Assembly (NCBI GenBank): GCA_017432445.1
Contig: JAFRJC010000172.1
Coordinates: forward strand, 1-64,000
DNA from: Eggerthellaceae bacterium
GTDB lineage: Bacteria > Actinomycetota > Coriobacteriia > Coriobacteriales > Eggerthellaceae
Reading direction: 5' to 3'
DNA length: 64,000 nt
Shown: positions 42,988-52,237 of the stretch, piece by piece
Numbering within the stretch: position 1 is the first letter of the stretch
How the letters are laid out: each line of letters opens with the position of its first letter
Notes under the pieces: model-generated
The model's database searches: none
Seen by the model: only the letters and a program-made list of their open reading frames with translations
What the model was told of the DNA's origin: nothing
Program-made: the position numbers and the translations under genes

Positions 42988-43180
42988 GATGATGTAAACC
43001 TTCCTGTTCGTGTGCGGTGTTTCACTCTGCCTTGACCTGTCCGCCTCGATGCTCGCAAAAAGCTTTCGGCGACGCCATCCCGCACGATGACCCAGTATGG
43101 GCAAAGGCGATTTAACGGAGTTCCACGATTTTGAACGGCAACCAGCCTCGCGGAAGCAAAAAGCGGTTTGAGATTTATAA

Positions 43181-43217
43181 GGCGCAGACCCGCGTTCAGC
43201 CGAGACGCAGGCGCGCC
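43181..43217 (-). terminator. Candidate attenuator hairpin after the leucine leader
   Basis: The minus-strand stem starts on the last base of the leader stop codon: GGCGC then GCCTGCG pairs with CGCGGGT and GCGCC (a CT bulge), loop TCTCGGCTGAA, followed by TTATAAATCT. Its position directly after the leader peptide fits an attenuator, though the T tract is weak. Confidence 0.5.
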
Positions 43218-43324
43218 TAGATAAGCAGCAGGCCGAGAAGCTCGTTTCCGAGGATCGTACGCAACGGATGGGCGGCGGGTGCGCCGTCGATGATGAAAAT
43301 CCTCTGTCCGCTTGCGTAATTCAT
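43217..43324 (-). CDS. leuL: Leucine leader peptide
   Basis: A 35-codon frame ending NELLGLLLI, with Leu codons CTT, CTC, CTG, CTG and CTT clustered just before the stop. Stalling at these codons when leucyl-tRNA is short would alter folding of the following RNA, as in classic leu attenuators. Its ATG lies about 12 bases from the -10 element, so the transcript would be leaderless or nearly so, and no Shine-Dalgarno sequence is visible. The LeuA-like gene begins 229 bases downstream. No other leader peptide was found in the window. Confidence 0.75.
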   Translation of the reverse strand: MNYASGQRIFIIDGAPAAHPLRTILGNELLGLLLI

Positions 43325-43335
43325 GCTGATGGGAA

Positions 43336-43365
43336 AGTATAGCCATTCGATTAGCATTTTGCCAA
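43336..43365 (-). promoter_or_regulatory. Promoter of the leucine-attenuated operon
   Basis: Minus-strand TTGGCA and TATACT are separated by 18 bases. Each matches consensus at five of six positions. The start of transcription falls about five bases before the leader ATG. Confidence 0.7.
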
Positions 43366-43776
43366 CAATTTTTTCCGCGTCTGCGAAAACACCTCGTTTT
43401 CACGCTGCGGGTCGCGACTGGCCGAGCCTTTGAGAATGTCGTGAGCACCCTTCTGCGAGGCCTGAACTACAGCTGGATTCGGTCGTTTATTGGCAAATAA
43501 GCCTATTCGGCGATGAACAACCTCTTACCGTCAATTCAAAAAAACCCATAGGCCTTTGTCGGCATTTGCCGTATGATGGTTCAACGATTCGAATCCGTGT
43601 TCGAGGCAGGGCCACCCGAAGGGAGGGAAAAGGGCATTTGCGCAGGCGAACTAAGGCATTCGAATTCATTTACCCTTTCTCGGCGTAAAGCCGCATTTGC
43701 TATTCACCTCTTTTCGTCACCCCACCTCGAACGCGGATTCCAAACGATTTAAGCCGCATTTCGGAAAGGTGGGCGC
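43366..43776 (+). other. Gene-free region upstream of fruK
   Basis: About 410 bases without a gene. It must contain the fru operon promoter, but no hexamer pair with correct spacing stands out. AAGCCGCATTT occurs twice (43687 and 43750), 63 bases apart, close to fruK; this could be a regulator site. GGAAAGG at about 43763-43769 is the fruK ribosome site. Confidence 0.4.
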
Positions 43777-44730
43777 ATGATTTACACCGTCACGTTCAAT
43801 CCCGCGATTGATTGCATCATGCAGGTCCAGGACCTCGAGTTCGGACGGGTCAACCGGGCGGTCACCCAAGAGTTCTACTTCGGCGGCAAGGGCGTGAACG
43901 TCTCCTACGTGCTGCGCAACCTCGGCCGTACGAGCACTGCGTGGGGATTTGTCGCAGGTTGGACTGGTGCCGCTTTGGAGCGCGCCTTGCAGGATGACGG
44001 CATCGAAACCGGCTTCGTGCACCTGCCTGCAGGCAATACACGCATGAACGCCAAGTTGAAGGGAACCGTCCTCGGCTCCGATGACGACGTCGAGACTGCC
44101 GTCAATGCTGGCGGCGCGCCTATCGACGATGCTTCGCTCCAGGAATTCTTCGATTTGCTCGACACGGTGCAGCCCGACGATTTCGTCATACTTTCGGGCG
44201 GCGTTCCCAAAGGAACCCCGAAAGACATCTACGCGCGCATCATGGAAGCTCTCGACGGACGCGGCGCGCATATCATCGTCGATGCCACCGAAGAGGTGCT
44301 CGTGCAATCGCTTTCCCACAAGCCCTTCCTGGTGAAGCCCAACGACGAGGAGCTGGCCGAGATCGTAGACTGCGACCCGTACGACGTGGACGCGCTCATC
44401 GAAGGCGCGCGCAAGCTGCAAAGCCTCGGTGCGGAAAACGTATTGGTAAGCCGCGGCGGATTGGGCAGCCTGCTTCTGGACGAGACGGGCAATCTGCAAA
44501 TCGCCCCCGTCATCCCCGGCACCCTGGTCAACAGCGTCGGCGCAGGCGACAGCGTGGTCGCCGGCTTCGTCGAAGGATACCTGCGCGCAACCGAAGCGGG
44601 CCTGAGCGGCGCCGATGCGTATGCCGAAGCTTACAAGCTGGCGCAAGCCTGCGGCAGCGCGACAGCCTTCTCTCCATGGCTTGCCCCCACGGAATTGGTG
44701 GAACAGCTGCTCTCGCAGCTTGATTCATAG
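43777..44730 (+). CDS. fruK: 1-phosphofructokinase
   Basis: A 317-residue PfkB-family sugar kinase. Motifs: MIYTVTFNPAIDCIM at the start, YFGGKGVNVSYVLRNLG near residue 34, KPNDEEL near 190, and NSVGAGDSVVAGF near 252 with the catalytic Asp. It phosphorylates fructose 1-phosphate made by FruA, yielding fructose 1,6-bisphosphate. It begins the fruK-fruA-ptsH-ptsI operon; fruA starts 58 bases downstream. GGAAAGG lies seven bases before the ATG. Confidence 0.95.
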   Translation: MIYTVTFNPAIDCIMQVQDLEFGRVNRAVTQEFYFGGKGVNVSYVLRNLGRTSTAWGFVAGWTGAALERALQDDGIETGFVHLPAGNTRMNAKLKGTVLGSDDDVETAVNAGGAPIDDASLQEFFDLLDTVQPDDFVILSGGVPKGTPKDIYARIMEALDGRGAHIIVDATEEVLVQSLSHKPFLVKPNDEELAEIVDCDPYDVDALIEGARKLQSLGAENVLVSRGGLGSLLLDETGNLQIAPVIPGTLVNSVGAGDSVVAGFVEGYLRATEAGLSGADAYAEAYKLAQACGSATAFSPWLAPTELVEQLLSQLDS

Positions 44731-44788
44731 GAACAGCGCGGCCGCGGCGCTCGATGCGGCAAATGGTAATCCCCGGGAAGGAGCCCCC

Positions 44789-46774
44789 ATGAGAATTACC
44801 GACCTCCTGGCACCTGAGGCAATTGAGCTGGGCGTTGCGCTCGCGTCGAAAAACGACGCCATCGAAAAGCTCATCTCGTTGCACGACGGCGCCGGCAACC
44901 TGAGCGATGTCGAGGGATATCGTTCAGCCATCCTTGCGCGCGAGGCGCAGGGCACCACGGCAATTGGTGAAGGCATGGCAATACCCCATGCTAAAACCGA
45001 CGCCGTAGCACATCCGGCCTTGGCCGCAATCACCGTACCTGACGGCGTCGATTACGAAGCGCCCGACGGGCAGCCGAGCAAGCTCTTGTTCATGATCGCT
45101 GCGCCGAGCGACGGCGAAGTGCACCTGGAAGTCCTGGCCCGCCTGATGACCATGCTCATGGACGTCGACTGGCGCAACAAGCTGTTGGGCGCTGCGTCCG
45201 CCGAGGAATTCCTGAAGCTCATCGACGACAAGGAGCGCGAGAAGTTCCCCGAGGAGACCGCTGATGAGGCGCCCGCTGCGGCTGCCCCAGCTGCTGCAGC
45301 CGCCGGAGACGACGACCGCTACCGCGTGCTAGCCGTCACCGCCTGCCCCACCGGCATCGCGCACACCTACATGGCCGCCGAAGCGCTCGTGCAGCAGGCC
45401 GAGAAGATGGGCATCCGCCTGAAGGCCGAGACCAACGGTTCGGGCGGCGCAAAGAACATCCTGACCAAAGACGAAATCGCAGCCGCAGACGGTATCATCG
45501 TGGCTGCTGACAAGAACGTCGAGATGGCTCGCTTCGACGGCAGGCGCGTCGTCATCACCAAGGTGGCCGACGGCATCAACAAGCCCGAAGAGCTCATCAA
45601 CCGTGCATTGGCCGGCGACGCTCCGGTCTATCACCACAGCGGTGGCGCAGGAGAAGCTGCCGGCGATTCCGCCGAAGGCGAAAGCGTTGGCCGTCAGATC
45701 TACAAGCACCTGATGGAGGGCGTCTCCCACATGCTGCCCTTCGTCGTTGCAGGCGGCATCTTCATTGCGCTTGCCTTCTTGATCGACACCATCATGGGCG
45801 CCCCCCAGGACGGCGGCTTCGGTAGCAACACGCCGATCGCAGCCTGGTTCAAGGGCATTGGCGGCGTGAGCTTCGGCTTCATGCTCGCCATACTTGGCGG
45901 ATACATTGGCCGCTCCATTGCCGACCGTCCCGGCCTGCTCGTCGGTTTCGTCGGCGGCGCCATGGCCGCTGCCGGCTGCACCTTCGCCGATCCTTCTGGC
46001 CAGTCGGTTTCCGCCGGCTTCTTGGGTGCTTTGCTCGCCGGCTTCGTCGGCGGCTACTTCATGCTGTGGTTCGAGAAAGTCTGCGAGCATATTCCGCAGG
46101 CGCTCGACGGCATGAAGCCCATGCTCATATTCCCGCTGGTGGGCCTTGCGTTCATCGGCTTGTTCATGTGCGCCGTCAACCCCATCATGATCATCATCAA
46201 CCAGGGCATCAGCGACTTCCTCAACAGCTTGGGTGATGCGAAGATCCTGCTCGGCATACTTCTGGGCGGCATGATGGCCATCGACATGGGCGGCCCCATC
46301 AACAAGGCAGCCTACCTGTTCGGTGTCGCCTCCATCGAGCTTGGCAACTACGACATGATGGCCGCCGTCATGATCGGCGGCATGGTGCCGCCGCTGGCCA
46401 TCGCACTTGCCTGCACGCTGTTCAAGGATCGTTGGACCGAGACAGAGCTCAAGAGCGCTCCTGTCAACTGGGTCATGGGCCTGTCGTTCATCACCGAGGG
46501 CGCCATCCCCTACGCTGCAGCTGACCCGCTGCGCGTCATCCCGGCCTGTGTCGTCGGCTCGGCTGTTGCCGGTGCCATCTCGATGATGTTCGGCTGCACC
46601 CTCATGGCCCCACACGGCGGCATCTTCGTGTTCGCCGTCGTCGGCAACTGGCCTATGTACCTGGTTGCGCTCGCATGCGGCACTGTCGTCGGCGCCCTGA
46701 TGCTGCGCATCCTGAAAAAGCCGGTCACTCCTGCTGAGGAGAAGCTGGCCGAGGAAATCGCCGCTGAAGCGTAA
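44789..46774 (+). CDS. fruA: Fructose PTS permease, IIABC
   Basis: A 661-residue three-domain permease in the order IIA, IIB, IIC. IIA (1-150) has the phosphorylated His67 in AIPHAKTDAV. An Ala/Pro linker follows. IIB (about 178-275) has Cys186 in VTACPTGIAHTYMAAEAL. IIC (about 310-650) has roughly nine helices. It takes up fructose as fructose 1-phosphate. ATG at 44789 has GGAAGGAG upstream; the frame is open earlier only through shadowing of fruK. Phosphate comes from PtsH and PtsI encoded next. Confidence 0.96.
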   Translation: MRITDLLAPEAIELGVALASKNDAIEKLISLHDGAGNLSDVEGYRSAILAREAQGTTAIGEGMAIPHAKTDAVAHPALAAITVPDGVDYEAPDGQPSKLLFMIAAPSDGEVHLEVLARLMTMLMDVDWRNKLLGAASAEEFLKLIDDKEREKFPEETADEAPAAAAPAAAAAGDDDRYRVLAVTACPTGIAHTYMAAEALVQQAEKMGIRLKAETNGSGGAKNILTKDEIAAADGIIVAADKNVEMARFDGRRVVITKVADGINKPEELINRALAGDAPVYHHSGGAGEAAGDSAEGESVGRQIYKHLMEGVSHMLPFVVAGGIFIALAFLIDTIMGAPQDGGFGSNTPIAAWFKGIGGVSFGFMLAILGGYIGRSIADRPGLLVGFVGGAMAAAGCTFADPSGQSVSAGFLGALLAGFVGGYFMLWFEKVCEHIPQALDGMKPMLIFPLVGLAFIGLFMCAVNPIMIIINQGISDFLNSLGDAKILLGILLGGMMAIDMGGPINKAAYLFGVASIELGNYDMMAAVMIGGMVPPLAIALACTLFKDRWTETELKSAPVNWVMGLSFITEGAIPYAAADPLRVIPACVVGSAVAGAISMMFGCTLMAPHGGIFVFAVVGNWPMYLVALACGTVVGALMLRILKKPVTPAEEKLAEEIAAEA

Positions 46775-46787
46775 GCCAAGAGAGCTT

Positions 46788-46882
46788 GAGGGGCACGACC
46801 CCTTTAGTTAGGGAACCGGTTTGATCGTTGGATGAAGCCACGGGTTCCAATAGGTAAACGGGGAGGACACCGTCCTCCCCTT
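46788..46882 (+). other. Two hairpins between fruA and ptsH
   Basis: AGGGG/CCCCT with TTTAGTT after it (46790-46808) and a strong GGGGAGGAC/GTCCTCCCC hairpin (46860-46882) just upstream of the ptsH ribosome site. They could reduce read-through or stabilise the ptsHI message. Confidence 0.45.
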
Positions 46883-46906
46883 GCAAGAAACAGGAAAGGA
46901 CCCATC

Positions 46907-47170
46907 ATGTTTTCCGAAAAAGTTACCCTCGTAAACCCGCAAGGCTTCCACATGCGTCCCGCAAGCCTGCTCGTCGGCGAAGTCGCCAAGTATGATGCTG
47001 TCGTCACCATCGTCCGCAATGGAAATGAGATTCCCGGCAACTCCCTGATGGCCATCATGGCCGCCGGCATCAAGTGCGGCGAGGAAATCGAAATCCGCGC
47101 AGAAGGCGCCCAGGAAAACGAGGCTGGACGCGCTGTCGTCGACTTCATCGCTGCAGGAATGGGCGACTAA
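46907..47170 (+). CDS. ptsH: Phosphocarrier protein HPr
   Basis: An 87-residue HPr. His15 in NPQGFHMRPASLLV carries phosphate from enzyme I to IIA. Ser46 in GNSLMAIMAAGI is the site used by HPr kinase in Gram-positives; its presence suggests, but does not prove, that such regulation occurs. AGGAAAGG lies upstream of the ATG at 46907. It lies 35 bases before ptsI. Confidence 0.96.
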   Translation: MFSEKVTLVNPQGFHMRPASLLVGEVAKYDAVVTIVRNGNEIPGNSLMAIMAAGIKCGEEIEIRAEGAQENEAGRAVVDFIAAGMGD

Positions 47171-47205
47171 TAGAGGTTCCGCCTCATAAAAATAGGAGGG
47201 ATCAT

Positions 47206-48912
47206 ATGGAATTGAAGGGTACTGCCGCGAGCGCCGGCATCGGCATCGGGCGCGTTACCGTTGTCGAAGAACCCGACCTGTCGTACACAAGCCGCACTGT
47301 CGAGGATACGGCTGCTGAAAACGAGCGTTTGAACGCTGCTATTTCGGGGTATATCGCCTACACCAACGCGCAGGCGGACACGATGCGCGAGCAGGTGGGC
47401 GAAAAGGAAGCCGAGATTCTCACCGGTCACATCGTCATGATTTCCGACCCGTTCATGCAGGGCGAGATGACGAAGCTCATCGAGGGCGGAACCTGCGCCG
47501 AGGATGCGCTCGTTCAGATCTGCGAGATGTTCGCCACGATGTTCGAGTCCACGGGCGACGAGCTCACCATGCAGCGCGCCACCGATGTACGCGACGTGAA
47601 AACCGGCGTACTCGCCGAACTCCTGAACAAGCGTCCCGTCGACATCGGCGGCCTGCCGCAAGACACCATCATCGTCACGCACGATCTCACCCCGTCGATG
47701 ACAGCCGGCATCCGTCCGGGCGTCATCGCCGGTGTCGTCACCGAGACCGGTGGCCTTACGAGCCACTCCGCCATTCTCGCACGCGCCATGGAGCTGCCCG
47801 CGGTGTTGAGCGTGCCCGCAGCGTGCACGTCGCTGAAAGACGGCGACCTGCTCATCGTCGACGGCTCCAACGGCATCGTAACCGTCGAGCCCGACGAGGC
47901 GGCTATTGCCGCAGCGCGCGAGGCCCAGGCGGCCTATGCCGCCGAGAAGGCAGAACTCGCCAAGTTCGTCGGCTGCCGCTCCGTCACTGCGGACGGCGTT
48001 GTCATCGAGCTCTTCGCCAACATCGGCAAGCCCGAAGACGCCACCCAGGCCATGGAGAAAGACGCCGAAGGCATCGGCCTGTTCCGCACTGAGTTCCTGT
48101 TCATGGACAAGCCCACCGTGCCCACCGAAGACGAGCAGTTCGAGGCCTACAAGAAAGCCGCGCTCATCTGCAAGGGCAAGCCGGTCATCATCCGTACGCT
48201 CGACATCGGCGGCGATAAGGACGTTCCGAGCCTGGGCATGGAGCCCGAGGAGAACCCGTTCCTCGGCTTCCGCGCCATCCGCTATTGCCTCGCGCGCGAA
48301 GACCTGTACCGTACTCAGCTGCGCGCCCTGCTGCGTGCAAGCGCGTTCGGAGATATCCGCATCATGGTACCGCTCGTCACCTGCGTCGACGAACTCACTG
48401 CCGTGAAGGATCTGCTGAAGCGCTACATGATCGAATTCGATCAGGAGGGCATTGCCTACAACCCAGATATCATGGTGGGCATCATGGTCGAGACGCCAGC
48501 GTCCGCCATCATGGCTGACGCCCTTGCCGCCGAGGCCGATTTCTTCAGCATCGGCACGAACGACCTCACCGGTTACACAATGTGCGCCGACCGCGGCAAT
48601 GAGAAGGTTCGCTACCTGTACTCCACCTACAATCCCGCGGTGCTGCGCAGCATCAAGCGCGTCATCGAAGAGGGCAACAAGGCAGGCATCCTCGTGGGCA
48701 TGTGCGGCGAAGCTGCTGCCGACCCGCTGCTCATCCCGCTGTGGATTTCCTTCGGGCTGGGCGAGTACAGCGTGTCAGCCACGAGCGTTCTGGCTACCCG
48801 CAAGCAGGTGTCGCTCTGGACGAAGGAAGACGCCGACGCTCTTGCCAGCAAGGTTATGCAGCTGAATACAGCAGCCGAAATCTACGAGGTCCTGAAGGAA
48901 GCCGCTCGCTAA
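47206..48912 (+). CDS. ptsI: PTS enzyme I
   Basis: A 568-residue enzyme that moves phosphate from phosphoenolpyruvate to HPr. GGLTSHSAILARAMELPAVL carries the phosphorylated His near 186. The C-terminal barrel has the PEP-binding RTLDIGGDKDVP, EENPFLGFRAIRY and IGTNDLTGYTMCADRGN motifs and GMCGEAAADP with the catalytic Cys. Start ATG at 47206 has AGGAGGG upstream. Last gene of the fru-pts operon, with a clear terminator behind it. Confidence 0.96.
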   Translation: MELKGTAASAGIGIGRVTVVEEPDLSYTSRTVEDTAAENERLNAAISGYIAYTNAQADTMREQVGEKEAEILTGHIVMISDPFMQGEMTKLIEGGTCAEDALVQICEMFATMFESTGDELTMQRATDVRDVKTGVLAELLNKRPVDIGGLPQDTIIVTHDLTPSMTAGIRPGVIAGVVTETGGLTSHSAILARAMELPAVLSVPAACTSLKDGDLLIVDGSNGIVTVEPDEAAIAAAREAQAAYAAEKAELAKFVGCRSVTADGVVIELFANIGKPEDATQAMEKDAEGIGLFRTEFLFMDKPTVPTEDEQFEAYKKAALICKGKPVIIRTLDIGGDKDVPSLGMEPEENPFLGFRAIRYCLAREDLYRTQLRALLRASAFGDIRIMVPLVTCVDELTAVKDLLKRYMIEFDQEGIAYNPDIMVGIMVETPASAIMADALAAEADFFSIGTNDLTGYTMCADRGNEKVRYLYSTYNPAVLRSIKRVIEEGNKAGILVGMCGEAAADPLLIPLWISFGLGEYSVSATSVLATRKQVSLWTKEDADALASKVMQLNTAAEIYEVLKEAAR

Positions 48913-48943
48913 GAGCAACTTGACTCGATTGATTTGAGCAATG

Positions 48944-48976
48944 GAAGGCCGGACTCGATGCAGTCCGGCCTTTTTC
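48944..48976 (+). terminator. Terminator of the fru-pts operon
   Basis: Arms AAGGCCGGACT and AGTCCGGCCTT followed by TTTC, about 30 bases after the ptsI stop. Confidence 0.9.
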
Positions 48977-49121
48977 ATTGGGTGAATGAGAAGCAGGCTC
49001 AATCCACCCCTGATGCAATACGTGAAATGCGACTAATCGCTCCAAAAATCGGACATATGCACTAAACTTAAGACGAGCCGCAGCTCGACGCGCAAGCGAA
49101 ATGCCCAGAGAGGAGCTCGCT

Positions 49122-50384
49122 ATGGGAATGACCATGACGCAGAAGATTCTCGCAGCGCACGCTGGTCTCGACGAGGTCGTATCTGGACAGCTCATCGAGG
49201 CCAAGCTCGACCTGACGCTGGCCAACGACGTCACGGCTCCTATGGCAATCCGAATCATGCGCGACAACGGTTTCGATCGCATCTTCGATCGCGAACGCGT
49301 GTGCTTGGTGTTGGACCACTTCACCCCCAACAAGGACATCAAGAGCGCCGAGCAATGCAAACTGTGCCGCGAGTTTGCTTGGAGCCACGAGCTGCTAAAC
49401 TTCTTCGATGTGGGCACCATGGGCATCGAACATGCTTTGTTGCCTGAAAAGGGGCTGATCACGGCGGGCGATTTAATCATCGGCGCCGACAGCCACACTT
49501 GCACATACGGTGCTTTGGGCGCGTTTTCCACCGGCGTGGGCTCCACCGACATCGCCGCGGGCATGGCTACGGGACGTGCTTGGTTCCGCGTGCCCGCCGC
49601 CCTGCGTTTTAACCTCTTCGGCCAGCTAGAGCCATGGGTTTCCGGCAAAGACGTCATCTTGTGGATCATCGGGCAAATCGGAGTTGACGGGGCGCTATAC
49701 CAGAGCATGGAATTCAGCGGCCCCGGCGTAGCAGAGCTATCGATGGACGCCCGCTTCACCATCTGCAACATGGCCATCGAAGCTGGTGCGAAAAACGGCA
49801 TCTTCCCCGTCGACGACATCACTCGCGCTTATCTCGATAATCGCGCATTGCGCTCGCCCGTGGAGTTTTCCGCTGACGAGGATGCCATATACGAACGCAC
49901 CATTGACGTTGATCTTTCCGCCATAGCGCCTACGGTCGCCGTGCCGCACTTGCCCGAAAACGCGCGACCCGCTGCCGAGTTGTCCGACATCGAGCTCGAC
50001 CAATGCGTCATCGGCAGCTGCACGAACGGCCGCATGGAGGACTTACGCGTAGCGGCTGACATCCTCAAAGGCCGCAAAGTGCAACCGCGCGTGCGTACGA
50101 TTGTGATTCCCGGCACGCAAGATATCTACTTGCAGTGCGTTCGCGAGGGCTTGGCCGAGCTTTTCGTGAGGGCGGGCGCCGTTTTCAGCACCCCCACCTG
50201 CGGTCCGTGCTTGGGTGGTCACATGGGCGTCCTCGCTTCAGGAGAGCGAGCTATCTCCACGACAAACCGCAACTTCGTCGGCCGCATGGGACATCCGGAA
50301 AGCGAGGTCTACCTCGCCAGCCCCGCCGTTGCCGCCGCATCGGCCTTGACCGGCCACATCACCGATCCGCGCGAAACGATGTGA
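49122..50384 (+). CDS. leuC: 3-isopropylmalate dehydratase large subunit
   Basis: A 420-residue aconitase-type subunit of the shorter LeuC/HacA-like class. The three cluster Cys lie in SCTNGR near residue 308 and [10 protein letters not shown] near 366. [23 protein letters not shown] and [21 protein letters not shown] are also seen. With LeuD it moves the hydroxyl of isopropylmalate; related enzymes act on citramalate, so the CimA product could be handled too. ATG at 49122 has AGAGGAG upstream. First gene of leuCDB; no leader peptide with Leu runs was found upstream. Confidence 0.94.
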   Translation: MGMTMTQKILAAHAGLDEVVSGQLIEAKLDLTLANDVTAPMAIRIMRDNGFDRIFDRERVCLVLDHFTPNKDIKSAEQCKLCREFAWSHELLNFFDVGTMGIEHALLPEKGLITAGDLIIGADSHTCTYGALGAFSTGVGSTDIAAGMATGRAWFRVPAALRFNLFGQLEPWVSGKDVILWIIGQIGVDGALYQSMEFSGPGVAELSMDARFTICNMAIEAGAKNGIFPVDDITRAYLDNRALRSPVEFSADEDAIYERTIDVDLSAIAPTVAVPHLPENARPAAELSDIELDQCVIGSCTNGRMEDLRVAADILKGRKVQPRVRTIVIPGTQDIYLQCVREGLAELFVRAGAVFSTPTCGPCLGGHMGVLASGERAISTTNRNFVGRMGHPESEVYLASPAVAAASALTGHITDPRETM

Positions 50385-50432
50385 TGGTTTACGCGGTGCA
50401 AATTGTCACATTCGACAGTTGGGAGACGAGAG

Positions 50433-50915
50433 ATGAAAGTACGCGGTAGGGTTTTCAAGTACGGCGACAACGTGGATACCGATGTCATCATCCCGGCGCG
50501 CTATCTCAATATCGCCGATGCCGAGGAGCTGGCCTCGCATGCGATGGAGGACATCGACGCCGACTTCGTGCGCAACGTGCAGCCCGGCGACATCATCGTT
50601 GCAGGCGCCAATTTCGGCTGCGGCTCATCGCGCGAGCATGCTCCGCGCGTCCTGAAAGACAAGGGGATAAGCTGCATCATCGCACCGAGCTTCGCACGCA
50701 TCTTCTACCGCAACGCAATCAACATCGGCCTTCCCATATTGGAATGCGAAAAGGCCGCACAGGATATCGCTGCCGGCGACGAGATCGAGATCGACTTCGA
50801 AACCGGGCGTATCGACGACCTCACGACAGAAGAGATGTTCGAATCGCGCCCCTTCCCCGAATTCATCCAGCATATAATCGACTGTGGCGGCTTGCTGAAC
50901 AGTCTAGCCGAATAG
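50433..50915 (+). CDS. leuD: 3-isopropylmalate dehydratase small subunit
   Basis: A 160-residue swivel subunit. Motifs: [19 protein letters not shown] at the start, [14 protein letters not shown] near 58 and [15 protein letters not shown] near 80. Length matches the short LeuD of this LeuC class. ATG at 50433 is preceded by GGGAGACGAGAG. It lies 48 bases after leuC and 84 bases before leuB, so the three genes probably share a transcript. Confidence 0.95.
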   Translation: MKVRGRVFKYGDNVDTDVIIPARYLNIADAEELASHAMEDIDADFVRNVQPGDIIVAGANFGCGSSREHAPRVLKDKGISCIIAPSFARIFYRNAINIGLPILECEKAAQDIAAGDEIEIDFETGRIDDLTTEEMFESRPFPEFIQHIIDCGGLLNSLAE

Positions 50916-50999
50916 CCGCATCTGGTGCGGCAGTTTGCGTCGGACAACCTGCCGCTTCGCAGGCAGGCCATACATTCCCGCTTGAAAGGACGGCGGACG

Positions 51000-52061
51000 A
51001 TGGAATACCGGATTGCACTGCTGAAGGGCGATGGCATCGGACCCGAAATCATCGACGAGACCGTAAAGTGCCTCGATGCCGTAAGCGAGAAGTTCGGGCA
51101 TTCGTTTGCGTACGAGGAGCTCCTCATCGGCGGCGCAGCTATCGATGAGACGGGCGAGCCCTTGCCGAAGGCCACCATCGACGCATGCCTGGCATCTGAC
51201 GCCGTGCTCATGGGCGCAGTTGGCGGACCGAAGTGGGATACGATTGACCCGGCGATCAGGCCCGAGGTGGGATTGCTGGGAATCCGCAAGGCGCTGGGCA
51301 CGTTCGTCAACATTCGCCCCGCCAAGCTTTATGCACCGCTCGCAGATGCGTGTCCCCTCAAACCCGAGCGTATCGGCGAAGGACTTGACCTGGTCGTGTG
51401 CCGCGAGTTGACCGGCGATGTCTACTTCGGCCGCAAATGGCGCGACGAAGACGGCACGGGCCACGACGACATGAACTACACCATTCCCGAAATCGAGCGC
51501 ATCGCACGATGGGGATACGCGCTCGCTCGCCAGCGTCGCAATCATGTGACCTGCATAGACAAGGCAAACGTGTTGGAGACGAGCCGCGTGTGGCGCGAGA
51601 CGTTCGAGCGCATCGCCTCCGAATACCCCGACGTGCGCACCGACTACCTCTACGTCGACAACGCCGCCATGCAGCTCGTGTTGAATCCAGGGCAGTTCGA
51701 CGTCATCGTCACCGGCAACCTGTTCGGCGACATCCTCTCCGACGAAGCCAGCTGCATCACCGGATCAATCGGCATGCTGCCTTCGGCATCCCTGGGAGAT
51801 ACGAGCCTGGGCCTATATGAGCCCATCCATGGCAGCGCCCCCGACATAGCTGGCCAGAACAAGGCGAACCCCATCGCGACGATTCTCTCCGCAGCCATGA
51901 TGCTGCGCTATAGCTTTGGCCTGAGCGCCGAGGCCGACGCCGTCGAAGCCGCCGTGAGCGCCGTGCTCGACGCCGGGCACCGCACGGGCGATATCGCCAA
52001 ACCTGGCGAGACCATCCTCACCTGCTCAGAAATGGGAAACCTGATAGCCTCCGCAATTTGA
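51000..52061 (+). CDS. leuB: 3-isopropylmalate dehydrogenase
   Basis: A 353-residue NAD-dependent beta-decarboxylating dehydrogenase. Signature pieces: ALLKGDGIGPEII at the start, IRPEVGLLGIRKALGTFVNIRP with substrate residues, NHVTCIDKANVLETS, TGNLFGDILSDEAS with metal-binding Asp residues, and EPIHGSAPDIAGQNKANPIA. It oxidises 3-isopropylmalate; the related citramalate-derived substrate is also plausible here. Last gene of leuCDB, with a terminator 12 bases on. Confidence 0.95.
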   Translation: MEYRIALLKGDGIGPEIIDETVKCLDAVSEKFGHSFAYEELLIGGAAIDETGEPLPKATIDACLASDAVLMGAVGGPKWDTIDPAIRPEVGLLGIRKALGTFVNIRPAKLYAPLADACPLKPERIGEGLDLVVCRELTGDVYFGRKWRDEDGTGHDDMNYTIPEIERIARWGYALARQRRNHVTCIDKANVLETSRVWRETFERIASEYPDVRTDYLYVDNAAMQLVLNPGQFDVIVTGNLFGDILSDEASCITGSIGMLPSASLGDTSLGLYEPIHGSAPDIAGQNKANPIATILSAAMMLRYSFGLSAEADAVEAAVSAVLDAGHRTGDIAKPGETILTCSEMGNLIASAI

Positions 52062-52072
52062 TTAATCGCCAG

Positions 52073-52105
52073 AAATGAGTCTCAGGACAGTCCTGCGACT
52101 CATTT
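52073..52105 (+). terminator. Terminator of leuCDB
   Basis: AATGAGTCTCAGGACAGTCC with its complement TGCGACTCATTT forms a long stem, followed by TCTG. It is nearly the same hairpin as that after metA, with paired base changes. Confidence 0.75.
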
Positions 52106-52237
52106 CTGCGGCCCATCCGAGGGCGAACGACTTTGACGATAACCGCTATCCCATTTTGCAAATAACGACATTGCGGCAATACGTGGCGCGATGCGCTATG
52201 ATAGTCATTCACCTCCAACAAGCGAAACGAGGACAGC

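Noticed and set aside
42988-43216. T-box riboswitch upstream of the LeuA-like gene
   Set aside because: No T-box sequence or specifier stem was found; the leader peptide explains the region better.
52106-52237. SAM riboswitch before metA
   Set aside because: The region is only about 130 bases and lacks the conserved SAM-I core or a terminator stem.
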